A stretch of DNA of 11,568 nucleotides from Myxococcales bacterium (lineage in GTDB: Bacteria > Myxococcota_C > UBA6777). This document shows, piece by piece, positions 1-7,445 of this stretch. The DNA is taken from positions 1 to 11,568 of the forward strand of contig JALTMC010000731.1 of NCBI GenBank assembly GCA_027005175.1. The letters are read 5' to 3'. The position numbers and the translations under genes were made by a program. Below the pieces are notes generated by a model. It saw only the letters and a program-made list of their open reading frames with translations. It was not told where the DNA came from and made no database searches. Positions within the stretch are counted from its first letter, which is position 1; each line of letters opens with the position of its first letter.

Positions 1-1148
1 CACTTCCCAAACACACAACTCTCCGTTGGTTTACAGAAGATGCCAGCACAAGAATCCTGACACTTACCACCGCGACACACTTGACCTGTGGAGCATTGTT
101 TTTGGGAGCAAGGATTCGCGATACATTTCCCATCAACGCAGAGTTCGTTCGATTGACATGGGTTGAAGGGTCCACACTTCGGGGGAAGGCAGCGCCCTTT
201 GATACAGAGTGCTGTGCCATTACACTCGTAGTCAAGGACACATGCGGGTGGATTTTGACACTGTCCCAACACACACCGCTGCGTCGAGATCGGACAAGTA
301 ATAAAGCGGCATGGATCATCCATACACGTGTTTTGATGGCAGATGCGACCGTGTTTGCAAGAGCGACCTGCGATACATCGATTTTGTTCACACTTCCCTG
401 CGATACAAACCTTACCTGCGCTGCATTGCACACCGGCACATCCGTCATTCACGCACTTACCATCTTTACAGATCTGCTTGGAGCTGCATGTCACCCCTGC
501 ACAGACGGCAACACATCGCCCCCCTCGACAGAACTCACCCGAAGGGCAGGATTTGCCCTGGCATGGATCGCTCTGGCAAGATTGCTTCAAACACAGTAGA
601 CTTTGTTGGCAAGCTTTGCCTGCCACCAAACAACCGGGGTCGACACACCGACCGGACTCACAGATCAGTGTGCCAGCACAGTCGATATCCAATCGACAGG
701 ATGTTGGTTTTCGACATTGTCCATTGTAGCACTGCGTACCAACAGGACACTTGATTCCTAAGCAGGGATCGGCCATACAGCTTCCATCAAGGCAAGCACG
801 AGTATAGCGACAGGAACCGCTGAAACATGGGTCACGGAGACACTTTCCTTGGTCACAACGTTGCCCTTGTTGGCAAGTCACAGTGGAGCAGGGATCCACA
901 ACACACTGACCATCTTTGCAGGACTGACCGCTGGAACAGCTCACAGTTCCACAAGAGTTGATACATTTCCCACCTCGACAAAACTGGTTGGCAGAGCAGG
1001 AGACACCATCACATGGATTGGATTGGCATATTGCTTTTGTCACACAAACAGGCTTGGGGCTTTGGCAGCCCGCCTTAAAACAACCGGGAGATTCACACAA
1101 CAGACTGTTACAGATATCCCCAGTGGGGCAATCACTATCCACCTCACA
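1..1148 (-). repeat. Cysteine-rich super-repeat array in the giant protein
   Basis: The array begins at Cys1534. Each small unit has four cysteines spaced roughly C-x4-C-x5-C-x4-C, often with a G-[KRQ]-C ending and a D-P-C link to the next unit, resembling EGF-like or short disulfide knots of secreted bacterial proteins. Seven such units make a block of 28 cysteines. Blocks open with a distinctive unit: C-E-V-D-S-D-C at 1534, C-R-L-D-I-D-C at 1684 and C-V-L-D-Y-E-C at 1836, so the period is 150-152 residues (about 450-456 bp). Block 3 is cut by the window edge after 15 cysteines; the last two bases (TG) fit a further Cys codon. Confidence 0.85.
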
Positions 1149-4100
1149 GCGCATCTTCACAGGGACTGTGAACTTTTGGGTGTCCTTTCCTCCCAATGGG
1201 TCCGACACAGAGATCTCAAACGTAAAAGACTGGCCCACCTGAGAACGAGTGGGCTTCCACTTAATCTCACCGGTCCCTTTGTCAAACTTGATCCCAGAAG
1301 GCCCCTGAACCAAGGCCCAAGTCAATGTATCACCGGGATCTGGATCAACAGCCGTTGGCTTGTACACCATCTCTTGTGTAAAGATCGCAACCGAAGGCGG
1401 TGTGGATGTAATCTTGGGAGGTCGATTTTGCTTCTGAATGTTAAGAGTAAAGGTCTCATCACTAAATGCGCCCAACTGATCTTGCACTCGAATCGTAACA
1501 GAGATCGTTTGGCCTTGCAGTCCCGTGGGAACATTCCACTCCACCAAGCCTGAAGAGCGATTGATGGTCAGACCGGTGGGACCAGAGACTCGACTCCAAG
1601 AGATCGTATCACCCACATCCGGATCGACGGCCTTGGCAGCATAGGTGTACTTCGTGCCAGCAAAGACCTTTGTCGGTGCGGTTGTTGTAATCTTTGGTGG
1701 CCGATTCAAAGGGGCAATAAACAACTTAAATGTCTGGGTGTCACTGGCCCTCGCTTTGTCGTATGCTTTGATGACGATGGTGATGATTTTGCCAGCTTCA
1801 CTGGACGGTACAGCCCACTTCACCTCTCCTGTGTTGGGATGTATGGTTAAGCTTGTTGGCCCACGGTCTTTCCCCCACGAGATCACATCACCAGGGTCCG
1901 GATCGATAGCGCGTGCCGTATACACAAACAGACGACCTGCCAGTGCCCGCTTTGGTGCTGTCGAAACAATCGTAGGTGGATCGTTCAGGCCCTTAACTGA
2001 CACCTTGAATGTCTGGGTGGCAACACCACCACGGCCATCGGAAACCTCGACAGTCACATCAAAAGACTGTCCTCCCTGAAAAGGCTGTGGAATCCAGGTA
2101 ACCTTCCCCGTTTTTTTATCCACAACCATACCCAAAGGAGCCTTCAACAAAGACCACGTTAAAGGATCAGAGTCGGGGTCAAAGGCTTTCGCTTCGTACA
2201 GGTAGTTTTTCTTCTCTGTTGCAGTCTTCACAGGCAAAGAGGTAATGCGAGGAGGCCGATTCACAACCTTCAGCGGTAGCGCAAGGACGTTATTGGTCTC
2301 CAACGCTTCCTGAATTTGATTGTTCGGATCTGCCACAATCAGGATGTAGTAGTTAATCGAAGCTTTCAACGTCAATGATATCTTGTTGACAAACTGACCT
2401 GTCCGAGCCGTACTTGGAAGAGGTTGAGTATATCGTCGATTGGCCAACAGGGTGTCGTTGACATCAAACTTATTGTCTGTTGAAAGATAATAACCTATCT
2501 CAAACGCAGGACTCGTCTGGGTACCGAAGTTTTGAAACTCAGAAAAGATCTCTATTTTTGCCGGTTTTCCAGCGGGAACAGTGGCGTTATCGACCTTCCC
2601 TGAGCGAACTTGAAGATCAATTCCCGGTATCAGAACATTGATCTTCACAGAGCCCTGATTGTTCGTTTCATCCGGCTCTTTCACTTCATCCTTGGCATCG
2701 ATGATTAAGCCAAAATAGCGCTCTCCCGGTTGGACCAACTTGGATATCGCATAAGAAACATTGAAGTCAGGTGACGTCTTTCCTGCATCCAATGTCTGCA
2801 AACGAATCTTTTTAATCAAACGATCCGACTTGTCGATAACCTCATTGTCAGAGAATACAACCCAAATATCAAAAGGCACATTGGTAGAAACACTTCCCAC
2901 ATTTTTGATCTGGAATCGAAAGGTTAGATTTTCCCCAATTTTCGCCAAGGTTTTCGAGACAGAGAGGGAGCCTGTCGTCAGGTCAACGTTGTTTTTCACC
3001 TCAATGGGAAGATACGCCAGATTGTTATTTTCGTTGGTTTCATCGTAAGTCGGATGAGAGTAGTAGCGATATCCATAATAGGGTCCTCGGATTCCAGTAT
3101 CGAGAACAGCGATAATATAGCGTTTTCCTGCAATCAGCGACCTGTCGCCATTAAAGGAGAGAACCGCGACACCGGTCTTTGAAAGGATATCTGTTGTAGG
3201 TCGGCACCAGTAACGACGGTCTTTGGTATCAAAGATGTTGTCATTGGAAAAATAGATACAAACTGCCGGACTTTTAATATGTTTGTCCAGACCTTTGTTT
3301 TGAACCTCAACAAAGATCTTTGTGGTTTGACCAGGCCGAATAAAATTCGGTGATGCATAAATTTTCGTGGTCACAAAATCCACATTAAACTTACGCAGTT
3401 TCACAGGAATAAAATACAGATTATCGGCCTTATTAGTCTCTTTGTAGGAGCCACAATTCACCTGTAAGATGATATAGCCATTTCCAGGCAGCCAGCGCTG
3501 GGTTGTGAAAGAGAAAGACCCCGTGTACTTGGGATTTCGATAATTATTCGCATAAGCAGTACCAATACGCGGGTCTTGAGGTTCCAGCTTTTTATCATAC
3601 GAGAACCAAGCACAGATCGCGACATTGAAGTTATTCTTCAAAGCACCGTTGTTCGCGATGGTGAGATCAACCTTTGTCGATTTCTCCCACACCAGCGTAG
3701 AATCCGACACTTTTGCGCTGGTCACTTTGAAGTCATACTCACGGGATACAAGCTTGTAGGGAACACTCTTGGAGTTGTTCGATTCATCACTCTCAACATG
3801 ATAATTCCCAGCATCAACCTTCACTCCAAGATAGCCCGTCAAGCTCTGGATGGTTGTAGGCAAATCAAAGTAAGCCGTCACTTTTATGGATGAGCCAGAA
3901 ATGTTGTAGACATTTCGCGATGTACCGTACCGATACTGCCGCAGGTTAATGTCCTCATAGAATCCAAACTGGACGTTGGAATAACGATACCGACAAGACG
4001 TATTGTACTTAAGACCGTTCCGATCTTTAACATAAGCTTCAATACTAATCCTGGTACCAGCAGCAGCCTGTGAAATCGGTGTGACCGTAAAGCGTTCCAC

Positions 4101-5747
4101 CACAAAGTCAGGCAGAGATCTGGAGAACAGAACAGTATAGGAATGGAATACAAAAAACTTACGCCCTGTACCATAGTCGTTGGTGATTTGATTGTTCAGG
4201 TCACCGAGAACACCGAGGTAATACTGCCCTGGCGCGATCGTCGCATTGAGTTGGATCGTATAGTTTTTGGTATAAGTGGACTGAGGGCCAAAACTTGGGA
4301 TATCAATGGTCCCCAACAACACATCTGACGTCGTTATCTTTGTATCGCTGGATGCGTAGATCCCAGCCTTAAATGGGACGCTCTCCCAATACCCCGTATT
4401 CCGAATGCTAATCGTACCCGTAGCCTTGTTTGGAGTAACGATCTTATTGGTACTGTCGAGTCCATAATTGCAAGGCAGTGGACGATAGGAAAGAGAAGAC
4501 ATCTCAATTCGAGACTTACCTTTTGTCGCACGAAACTTAAAAGTCGGGCTACTGTTATTTGTTGTTGAAAACTCTCTCGACCCACTCAAGCGAACTTGCA
4601 CATAATAATCTTTAGGGACCTGATTGTAGGGAGACTGCCAAGGGACAGGAAACTTCAGGTTTGTAAAGGTTTTGGAGACTCCAGGGGCCAGGGAAAATCG
4701 ATAAACTACGCGATAAGACCGTTGGGTTAAAAATCGGGGGGACAAACCATAATAAAGATAGGCATAAAAATACCCCGATGCAGTCCCTTGGTTCTTGACA
4801 GTGAGATCAAAACCAGCTGACTCACCCAACGGCTTGGTTGTGTCAACCAGCTTAAAAGAAGTCACAAGGAAGTCGGGCAACTTCACAGGTGCAGGGGGAA
4901 CGACTCGAACTTTGAGGGTGGCGAGATTGTTTGATTCGTCTTCTTCAATTTCCGTCTTTTGTGCATCCATCACCACACCCAGATAATAATCCGTGTTGGT
5001 GGTGGCGTTGGTTGGAATCCGAATACCGATCCTCTGGTTGGAGTCGGTAGCAGCGCGTAAGACAGTCACTCGATAGTAGCTCAAGCGTGTATCTTGTGTG
5101 TCGATGAGGGGGTCCGTTGACCAATAGATATAGATATAAAATGGCTTGACATCTGCACGACCAATGTTTCGAATCCGATAAGTGAATGTTATATACTCAC
5201 CTGGAATGGGATTGGTTTTACTGATAGCGAGAGTGTCAACCGTAAGATCGGGTCCAGGTTTAATATTAAAAGTAGACGAGGTAACATTGTTACTCTCATT
5301 ACTCTCCTGAACGGTTTTACCGCTATCGACCCACACTGCGATGTATCCAATCTTATTGATCGGTGCATTTTTAGGGAGATTGACGGTAAGCTGCTGAACA
5401 TTTGTCCGACCTGCTTGGAGTCCAGCAATCACGACACTTTTGAGTAATGTTGCTTTGGTCACATCCAGAGTTGCAGTCAGAGAAAAGTAAACCGACGCAT
5501 TAAAAGGCCCAGCATTGCCACGCCCTCCATTGCGAAGTTCAAAGGTCAAGTTGATCGGTCCCCCCGGCGGACCCACCGTTGGATTGACTAGAAACGAACC
5601 AATAAAGAGATCTGGCTTTGTGCTCTGTGCTTCTGCCGTCGAAGTAACCAGCCCACACAGAGAAAAAATCGTACAAACAAACAGCAAACGCACCACAGAC
5701 GCAACCTTGTGATTGCTCCACGACACCTTCCCAAACAAACGCTTCAT
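1..5747 (-). CDS. Giant secreted multi-repeat protein (CARDB + Ig-like + Cys-rich), 3' end outside window
   Basis: The frame is open from ATG 5747 to the left edge (1915 codons; I checked triplets through the frame and found no stop), so the C-terminus is missing. GAGGAGGT lies 5 nt before the ATG. Residues 1-40 look like a Sec signal peptide: basic start, hydrophobic core about 21-35, likely cleavage after A-E-A at 40. Nine CARDB-like modules begin near residues 45, 166, 291, 414, 546, 671, 789, 921 and 1043; most start with P/V-D-[LF] and several end with the family's D-E-[ST]-N-N signature. Four Ig/cadherin-like (putative Ig, He_PIG type) modules begin with N-[RD]-P-P at 1163, 1255, 1348 and 1441, with A-x-D-P-D and a later W-x-P/W-x-V. 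From Cys1534 a cysteine-rich array continues to the edge. The likely role is an exported, extended adhesin or surface fibre; no catalytic domain is visible. Domain assignment is firm, function is inferred. Confidence 0.93.
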   Translation of the reverse strand, partial: MKRLFGKVSWSNHKVASVVRLLFVCTIFSLCGLVTSTAEAQSTKPDLFIGSFLVNPTVGPPGGPINLTFELRNGGRGNAGPFNASVYFSLTATLDVTKATLLKSVVIAGLQAGRTNVQQLTVNLPKNAPINKIGYIAVWVDSGKTVQESNESNNVTSSTFNIKPGPDLTVDTLAISKTNPIPGEYITFTYRIRNIGRADVKPFYIYIYWSTDPLIDTQDTRLSYYRVTVLRAATDSNQRIGIRIPTNATTNTDYYLGVVMDAQKTEIEEDESNNLATLKVRVVPPAPVKLPDFLVTSFKLVDTTKPLGESAGFDLTVKNQGTASGYFYAYLYYGLSPRFLTQRSYRVVYRFSLAPGVSKTFTNLKFPVPWQSPYNQVPKDYYVQVRLSGSREFSTTNNSSPTFKFRATKGKSRIEMSSLSYRPLPCNYGLDSTNKIVTPNKATGTISIRNTGYWESVPFKAGIYASSDTKITTSDVLLGTIDIPSFGPQSTYTKNYTIQLNATIAPGQYYLGVLGDLNNQITNDYGTGRKFFVFHSYTVLFSRSLPDFVVERFTVTPISQAAAGTRISIEAYVKDRNGLKYNTSCRYRYSNVQFGFYEDINLRQYRYGTSRNVYNISGSSIKVTAYFDLPTTIQSLTGYLGVKVDAGNYHVESDESNNSKSVPYKLVSREYDFKVTSAKVSDSTLVWEKSTKVDLTIANNGALKNNFNVAICAWFSYDKKLEPQDPRIGTAYANNYRNPKYTGSFSFTTQRWLPGNGYIILQVNCGSYKETNKADNLYFIPVKLRKFNVDFVTTKIYASPNFIRPGQTTKIFVEVQNKGLDKHIKSPAVCIYFSNDNIFDTKDRRYWCRPTTDILSKTGVAVLSFNGDRSLIAGKRYIIAVLDTGIRGPYYGYRYYSHPTYDETNENNNLAYLPIEVKNNVDLTTGSLSVSKTLAKIGENLTFRFQIKNVGSVSTNVPFDIWVVFSDNEVIDKSDRLIKKIRLQTLDAGKTSPDFNVSYAISKLVQPGERYFGLIIDAKDEVKEPDETNNQGSVKINVLIPGIDLQVRSGKVDNATVPAGKPAKIEIFSEFQNFGTQTSPAFEIGYYLSTDNKFDVNDTLLANRRYTQPLPSTARTGQFVNKISLTLKASINYYILIVADPNNQIQEALETNNVLALPLKVVNRPPRITSLPVKTATEKKNYLYEAKAFDPDSDPLTWSLLKAPLGMVVDKKTGKVTWIPQPFQGGQSFDVTVEVSDGRGGVATQTFKVSVKGLNDPPTIVSTAPKRALAGRLFVYTARAIDPDPGDVISWGKDRGPTSLTIHPNTGEVKWAVPSSEAGKIITIVIKAYDKARASDTQTFKLFIAPLNRPPKITTTAPTKVFAGTKYTYAAKAVDPDVGDTISWSRVSGPTGLTINRSSGLVEWNVPTGLQGQTISVTIRVQDQLGAFSDETFTLNIQKQNRPPKITSTPPSVAIFTQEMVYKPTAVDPDPGDTLTWALVQGPSGIKFDKGTGEIKWKPTRSQVGQSFTFEISVSDPLGGKDTQKFTVPVKMRCEVDSDCPTGDICNSLLCESPGCFKAGCQSPKPVCVTKAICQSNPCDGVSCSANQFCRGGKCINSCGTVSCSSGQSCKDGQCVVDPCSTVTCQQGQRCDQGKCLRDPCFSGSCRYTRACLDGSCMADPCLGIKCPVGTQCYNGQCRKPTSCRLDIDCAGTLICESGRCVDPGCLVAGKACQQSLLCLKQSCQSDPCQGKSCPSGEFCRGGRCVAVCAGVTCSSKQICKDGKCVNDGCAGVQCSAGKVCIAGKCEQNRCIAGRSCKHGRICHQNTCMDDPCRFITCPISTQRCVLGQCQNPPACVLDYECNGTALCIKGRCLPPKCGPFNPCQSNELCVDGKCIANPCSQKQCSTGQVCRGGKCQDSCAGIFCKPTESCVFGK
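1149..2261 (-). repeat. Four tandem Ig/cadherin-like modules in the giant protein
   Basis: The modules start at residues 1163, 1255, 1348 and 1441, a period of 92-93 residues. Each has N-[RD]-P-P-x-I at the start, A-x-D-P-D-x-[GD]-D or a close variant, a W, a G-P/A-P-x-G turn, a [DN]-x-x-[ST]-G-x-[VI]-x-W strand, and a final D-x-x-[GR]-x-x-x-x-x-[FT] strand. The Asp-rich turns are like the calcium-binding ends of cadherin-like folds, but binding is not shown. The modules stand between the CARDB stalk and the cysteine array. Confidence 0.8.
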
Positions 5748-5802
5748 TCGTTACCTCCTCAACATCAGGCACGCACTCCTTAAGTTCCAGGAAACCAAAT
5801 GA

Positions 5803-5853
5803 ATATGGTAAGCTCCTAAAGTCTTAGGCAACCGGATATGGCAAGTTCCTGAA
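5803..5853. repeat. Degenerate direct repeat upstream of the giant gene
   Basis: ATATGGTAAGCTCCTAAA starts at 5803 and ATATGGCAAGTTCCTGAA starts at 5836, 33 bp apart, with 15 of 18 positions the same. They lie 56-105 bp upstream of the giant gene's ATG, a plausible place for paired regulator sites. The function is unknown. Confidence 0.4.
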
Positions 5854-5896
5854 CCCAGAGGCTCCACTTAGCAAAGCACAGTATGACAACTTTGCC

Positions 5897-5913
5897 AAGA
5901 GGCAGTGCCTCTT
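5897..5913. promoter_or_regulatory. 17-bp palindrome, possible operator
   Basis: AAGAGGCA-G-TGCCTCTT is a perfect inverted repeat with 8-bp arms around one central base. It is 150-166 bp upstream of the giant gene's ATG, with no T tract on either side, so a protein-binding site is more likely than a terminator. The cognate regulator is not in the window. Confidence 0.4.
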
Positions 5914-6030
5914 AGAAGCACATCCAATGAGGTCACAACGTCGGCCTTCCCAGGGAAAGATCCCTTAAGACACACAATGACCGGACCTCTTACTGTTTCT
6001 TACATTATTTGAGAGAGTATACGTTATGGC

Positions 6031-6072
6031 CAAACGTTAAGCTGGAGCGTTTGGGTTCGCTCCTCGCTCCAC
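6031..6072. repeat. Two overlapping, mutually exclusive inverted repeats
   Basis: CCAAACG (6031-6037) pairs with CGTTTGG (6049-6055), and TGGAGCG (6044-6050) pairs with CGCTCCA (6066-6072). The two stems share bases 6049-6050, so only one can form at a time. No T tract follows. This may be RNA structure in the giant gene's leader or in the operon's 3' region, or chance. Confidence 0.3.
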
Positions 6073-6175
6073 CTCACCACCAGCCCAGGAAGCACCATCA
6101 AGCGCAAAGACCTTATGAAGAAAGGCTCAACGATCCGCTATAGGTAACCCTGAGCCCCACGACAAACCAAAATCG

Positions 6176-6232
6176 AATAAAAACCACAAGTTACACAAAC
6201 ACCACATAGAGAGGGAGCCCTATCTTTGTAAC
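6176..6232 (-). terminator. Candidate weak terminator of the aminotransferase operon
   Basis: Read on the minus strand, GTTACAAA (6232-6225) can pair with TTTGTGTAAC (6199-6190), with a single bulge; a smaller ATAG/CTAT stem lies inside the loop. A run of five T follows (6183-6179) after a gap of 6 nt. It lies about 100 nt past the aminotransferase stop. The gap between stem and T run weakens the case. Confidence 0.3.
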
Positions 6233-6332
6233 TTTGAATACCTTTCTGGTATAGATTCCAGATTTTCAAGAAGATGGTGCGGAATGTCGGCAAAAGGTAC
6301 GAAACTGGCACATATACCAACAACCTTTGGCG

Positions 6333-7403
6333 TCACAATTCGACGAGGTGGTCTTCAACCCATTGATGAAAGGCATCTCTGAGTCTGCAAGTATAAGAGC
6401 CGATCTTGCCATCTCCAATTGGGATACCATTGATCGCAGAAACAGGTAATACACCTCGGCTGCTACTTGTAAGAAATGCCTCTTCCAGAAAAGGGATGTC
6501 TTCTACAGAAACAGGCTCTCGAACAACGGGTAAGATCGAGGGAGCAATCTCCCAAAGGATACGCAATGTCAGTCCAACCAAAACACCTTGCTCAGCAGTC
6601 CATAGACGTTTGTCGCGAACAGCATAAAAGTTACAGTCTAACCCTTCGAGAAGTTGGCCGTTCTCATCCACGAGCAGTCCCGTATGGATCTCTGGATCTA
6701 GGGAATAAACAGCGATCTCGCGGCTGGCTGTCCAACTGGCTTGTTTGCTTGAGGGGTGTTCACGAAACAAACCTGGCAACGTAACGCAACGAACCCCTGA
6801 ATGATAGAACCGCTCCTCGACCAAGGGAGAGAAGGGTTCTATGGCCACTCGAAGAGCAGAAGGAGCAGCCTGGGCAACAAACAGTCGAAACCTGGAGTCT
6901 CCCCACGATGCGGAGAGAATCATCTTTCGCAGGGTTTGCCGCACCACAGAGGGCTCAAAAGAACAGCCCCAGCCAAGCTCCTTGGCAGAATCCTGCAATC
7001 GAGCAAAGTGTCTGTCCCATTGTATGACTTGTGTGGAGTGATACGTTCGCCCCACAGTATAGACTCCTTCGCAAGGCTCTTGGTCAAGAACATCCCGCAT
7101 CGAATGTGCATCAAACGGTGCTTCCCCAACAGACCGACCCGTCACATAAAGAATCATAACGGATGGTTTCACTTCTTTCCTAGGCAATTTCACTTCTTTG
7201 ACGGATGGTTTCACGGCCTTGACAGGCGATTTCACGGCTTTAACAGGTGATTTCACGGCTTTAACAGGTGATTTCACGGCTTTAACAGGTGGTTTCACGG
7301 CTTTGACAGGTGATTTCACGGCTTTAACAGGTGGCTTCACTTCTTTGCCAGGCAATTTCACTTCTGCAACAGGTGGCTTCACTTCTTTGCTGGGCGATTT
7401 CAC
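6333..7403 (-). CDS. Class IV PLP-dependent aminotransferase with a Lys/Pro/Val heptad-repeat N-terminus
   Basis: The core, from Met83 (ATG 7157) to the end, is about 274 residues, the usual size for this fold (branched-chain or D-amino-acid aminotransferase, aminodeoxychorismate lyase). Visible marks are E-G-V-Y-T-V-G-R at 112-119, H132 and R135 in the following helix, the likely Schiff-base Lys220 in S-S-K-Q, the cofactor-contacting E-G-x-x-x-N-F at 253-259, and a C-terminal L-T-S-S-S-R-G-V-L-P-V with G-D-G-K-I-G at 330-335. The exact substrate cannot be told. Residues 1-82 are twelve heptads such as V-K-S-P-V-K-A, strongly basic. The start is uncertain: GTG 7403 gives the longest frame, ATG 7157 gives a bare enzyme, and neither has a good Shine-Dalgarno. 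I prefer the long form because the repeat keeps frame and varies partly at third positions. It is the last gene of the operon, 42 nt after the LETM1-like gene, with stop TGA. Confidence 0.82.
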   Translation of the reverse strand: MKSPSKEVKPPVAEVKLPGKEVKPPVKAVKSPVKAVKPPVKAVKSPVKAVKSPVKAVKSPVKAVKPSVKEVKLPRKEVKPSVMILYVTGRSVGEAPFDAHSMRDVLDQEPCEGVYTVGRTYHSTQVIQWDRHFARLQDSAKELGWGCSFEPSVVRQTLRKMILSASWGDSRFRLFVAQAAPSALRVAIEPFSPLVEERFYHSGVRCVTLPGLFREHPSSKQASWTASREIAVYSLDPEIHTGLLVDENGQLLEGLDCNFYAVRDKRLWTAEQGVLVGLTLRILWEIAPSILPVVREPVSVEDIPFLEEAFLTSSSRGVLPVSAINGIPIGDGKIGSYTCRLRDAFHQWVEDHLVEL

Positions 7404-7419
7404 TTCTTTGCTAGGAGAA
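7168..7419 (-). repeat. Twelve-copy 21-bp tandem repeat encoding K/P/V heptads
   Basis: Twelve head-to-tail 21-bp units with no spacers. On the minus strand they read GTG-AA[AG]-[TC]C[AG]-CCT-GT[TC]-AA[AG]-GCC in the central copies, and end copies change the last codons to GAA and vary the fourth and fifth residues. All units are exact multiples of three. The outermost unit extends upstream of the GTG at 7403 to the codons for S-P-S-K-E, just after an in-frame TGA at 7427-7425. Such arrays tend to change copy number between strains. Confidence 0.9.
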
Positions 7420-7445
7420 CGATCTCACCGATGGGGTGGGACGTT

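Larger units (their letters stand above)
5748..6332. other. Non-coding region: leader of the giant gene and 3' flank of the aminotransferase operon
   Basis: I find no convincing gene here. Short frames present (for example 61 codons on the minus strand at 6138-6323) have no ribosome-binding site and no recognisable domain. The part near 5748-5950 would be the promoter and leader of the giant gene; I could not identify a confident -35/-10 pair. It holds a 17-bp palindrome, a degenerate direct repeat and several small inverted repeats. Confidence 0.6.

Noticed and set aside
81-1553. Long plus-strand open frames opposite the cysteine array (81-599, 849-1553).
   Set aside because: They lie antisense in the same triplet register to the giant gene; Cys, Gly and Lys codons give stop-poor complements. 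No ribosome-binding site or domain is visible, while the minus strand has clear repeats.
6138-6323. A 61-codon minus-strand frame after the aminotransferase.
   Set aside because: It lacks a ribosome-binding site and any domain and overlaps the candidate terminator structure.
7168-7419. CRISPR array.
   Set aside because: The 21-bp units abut with no spacers and are in frame with a gene.
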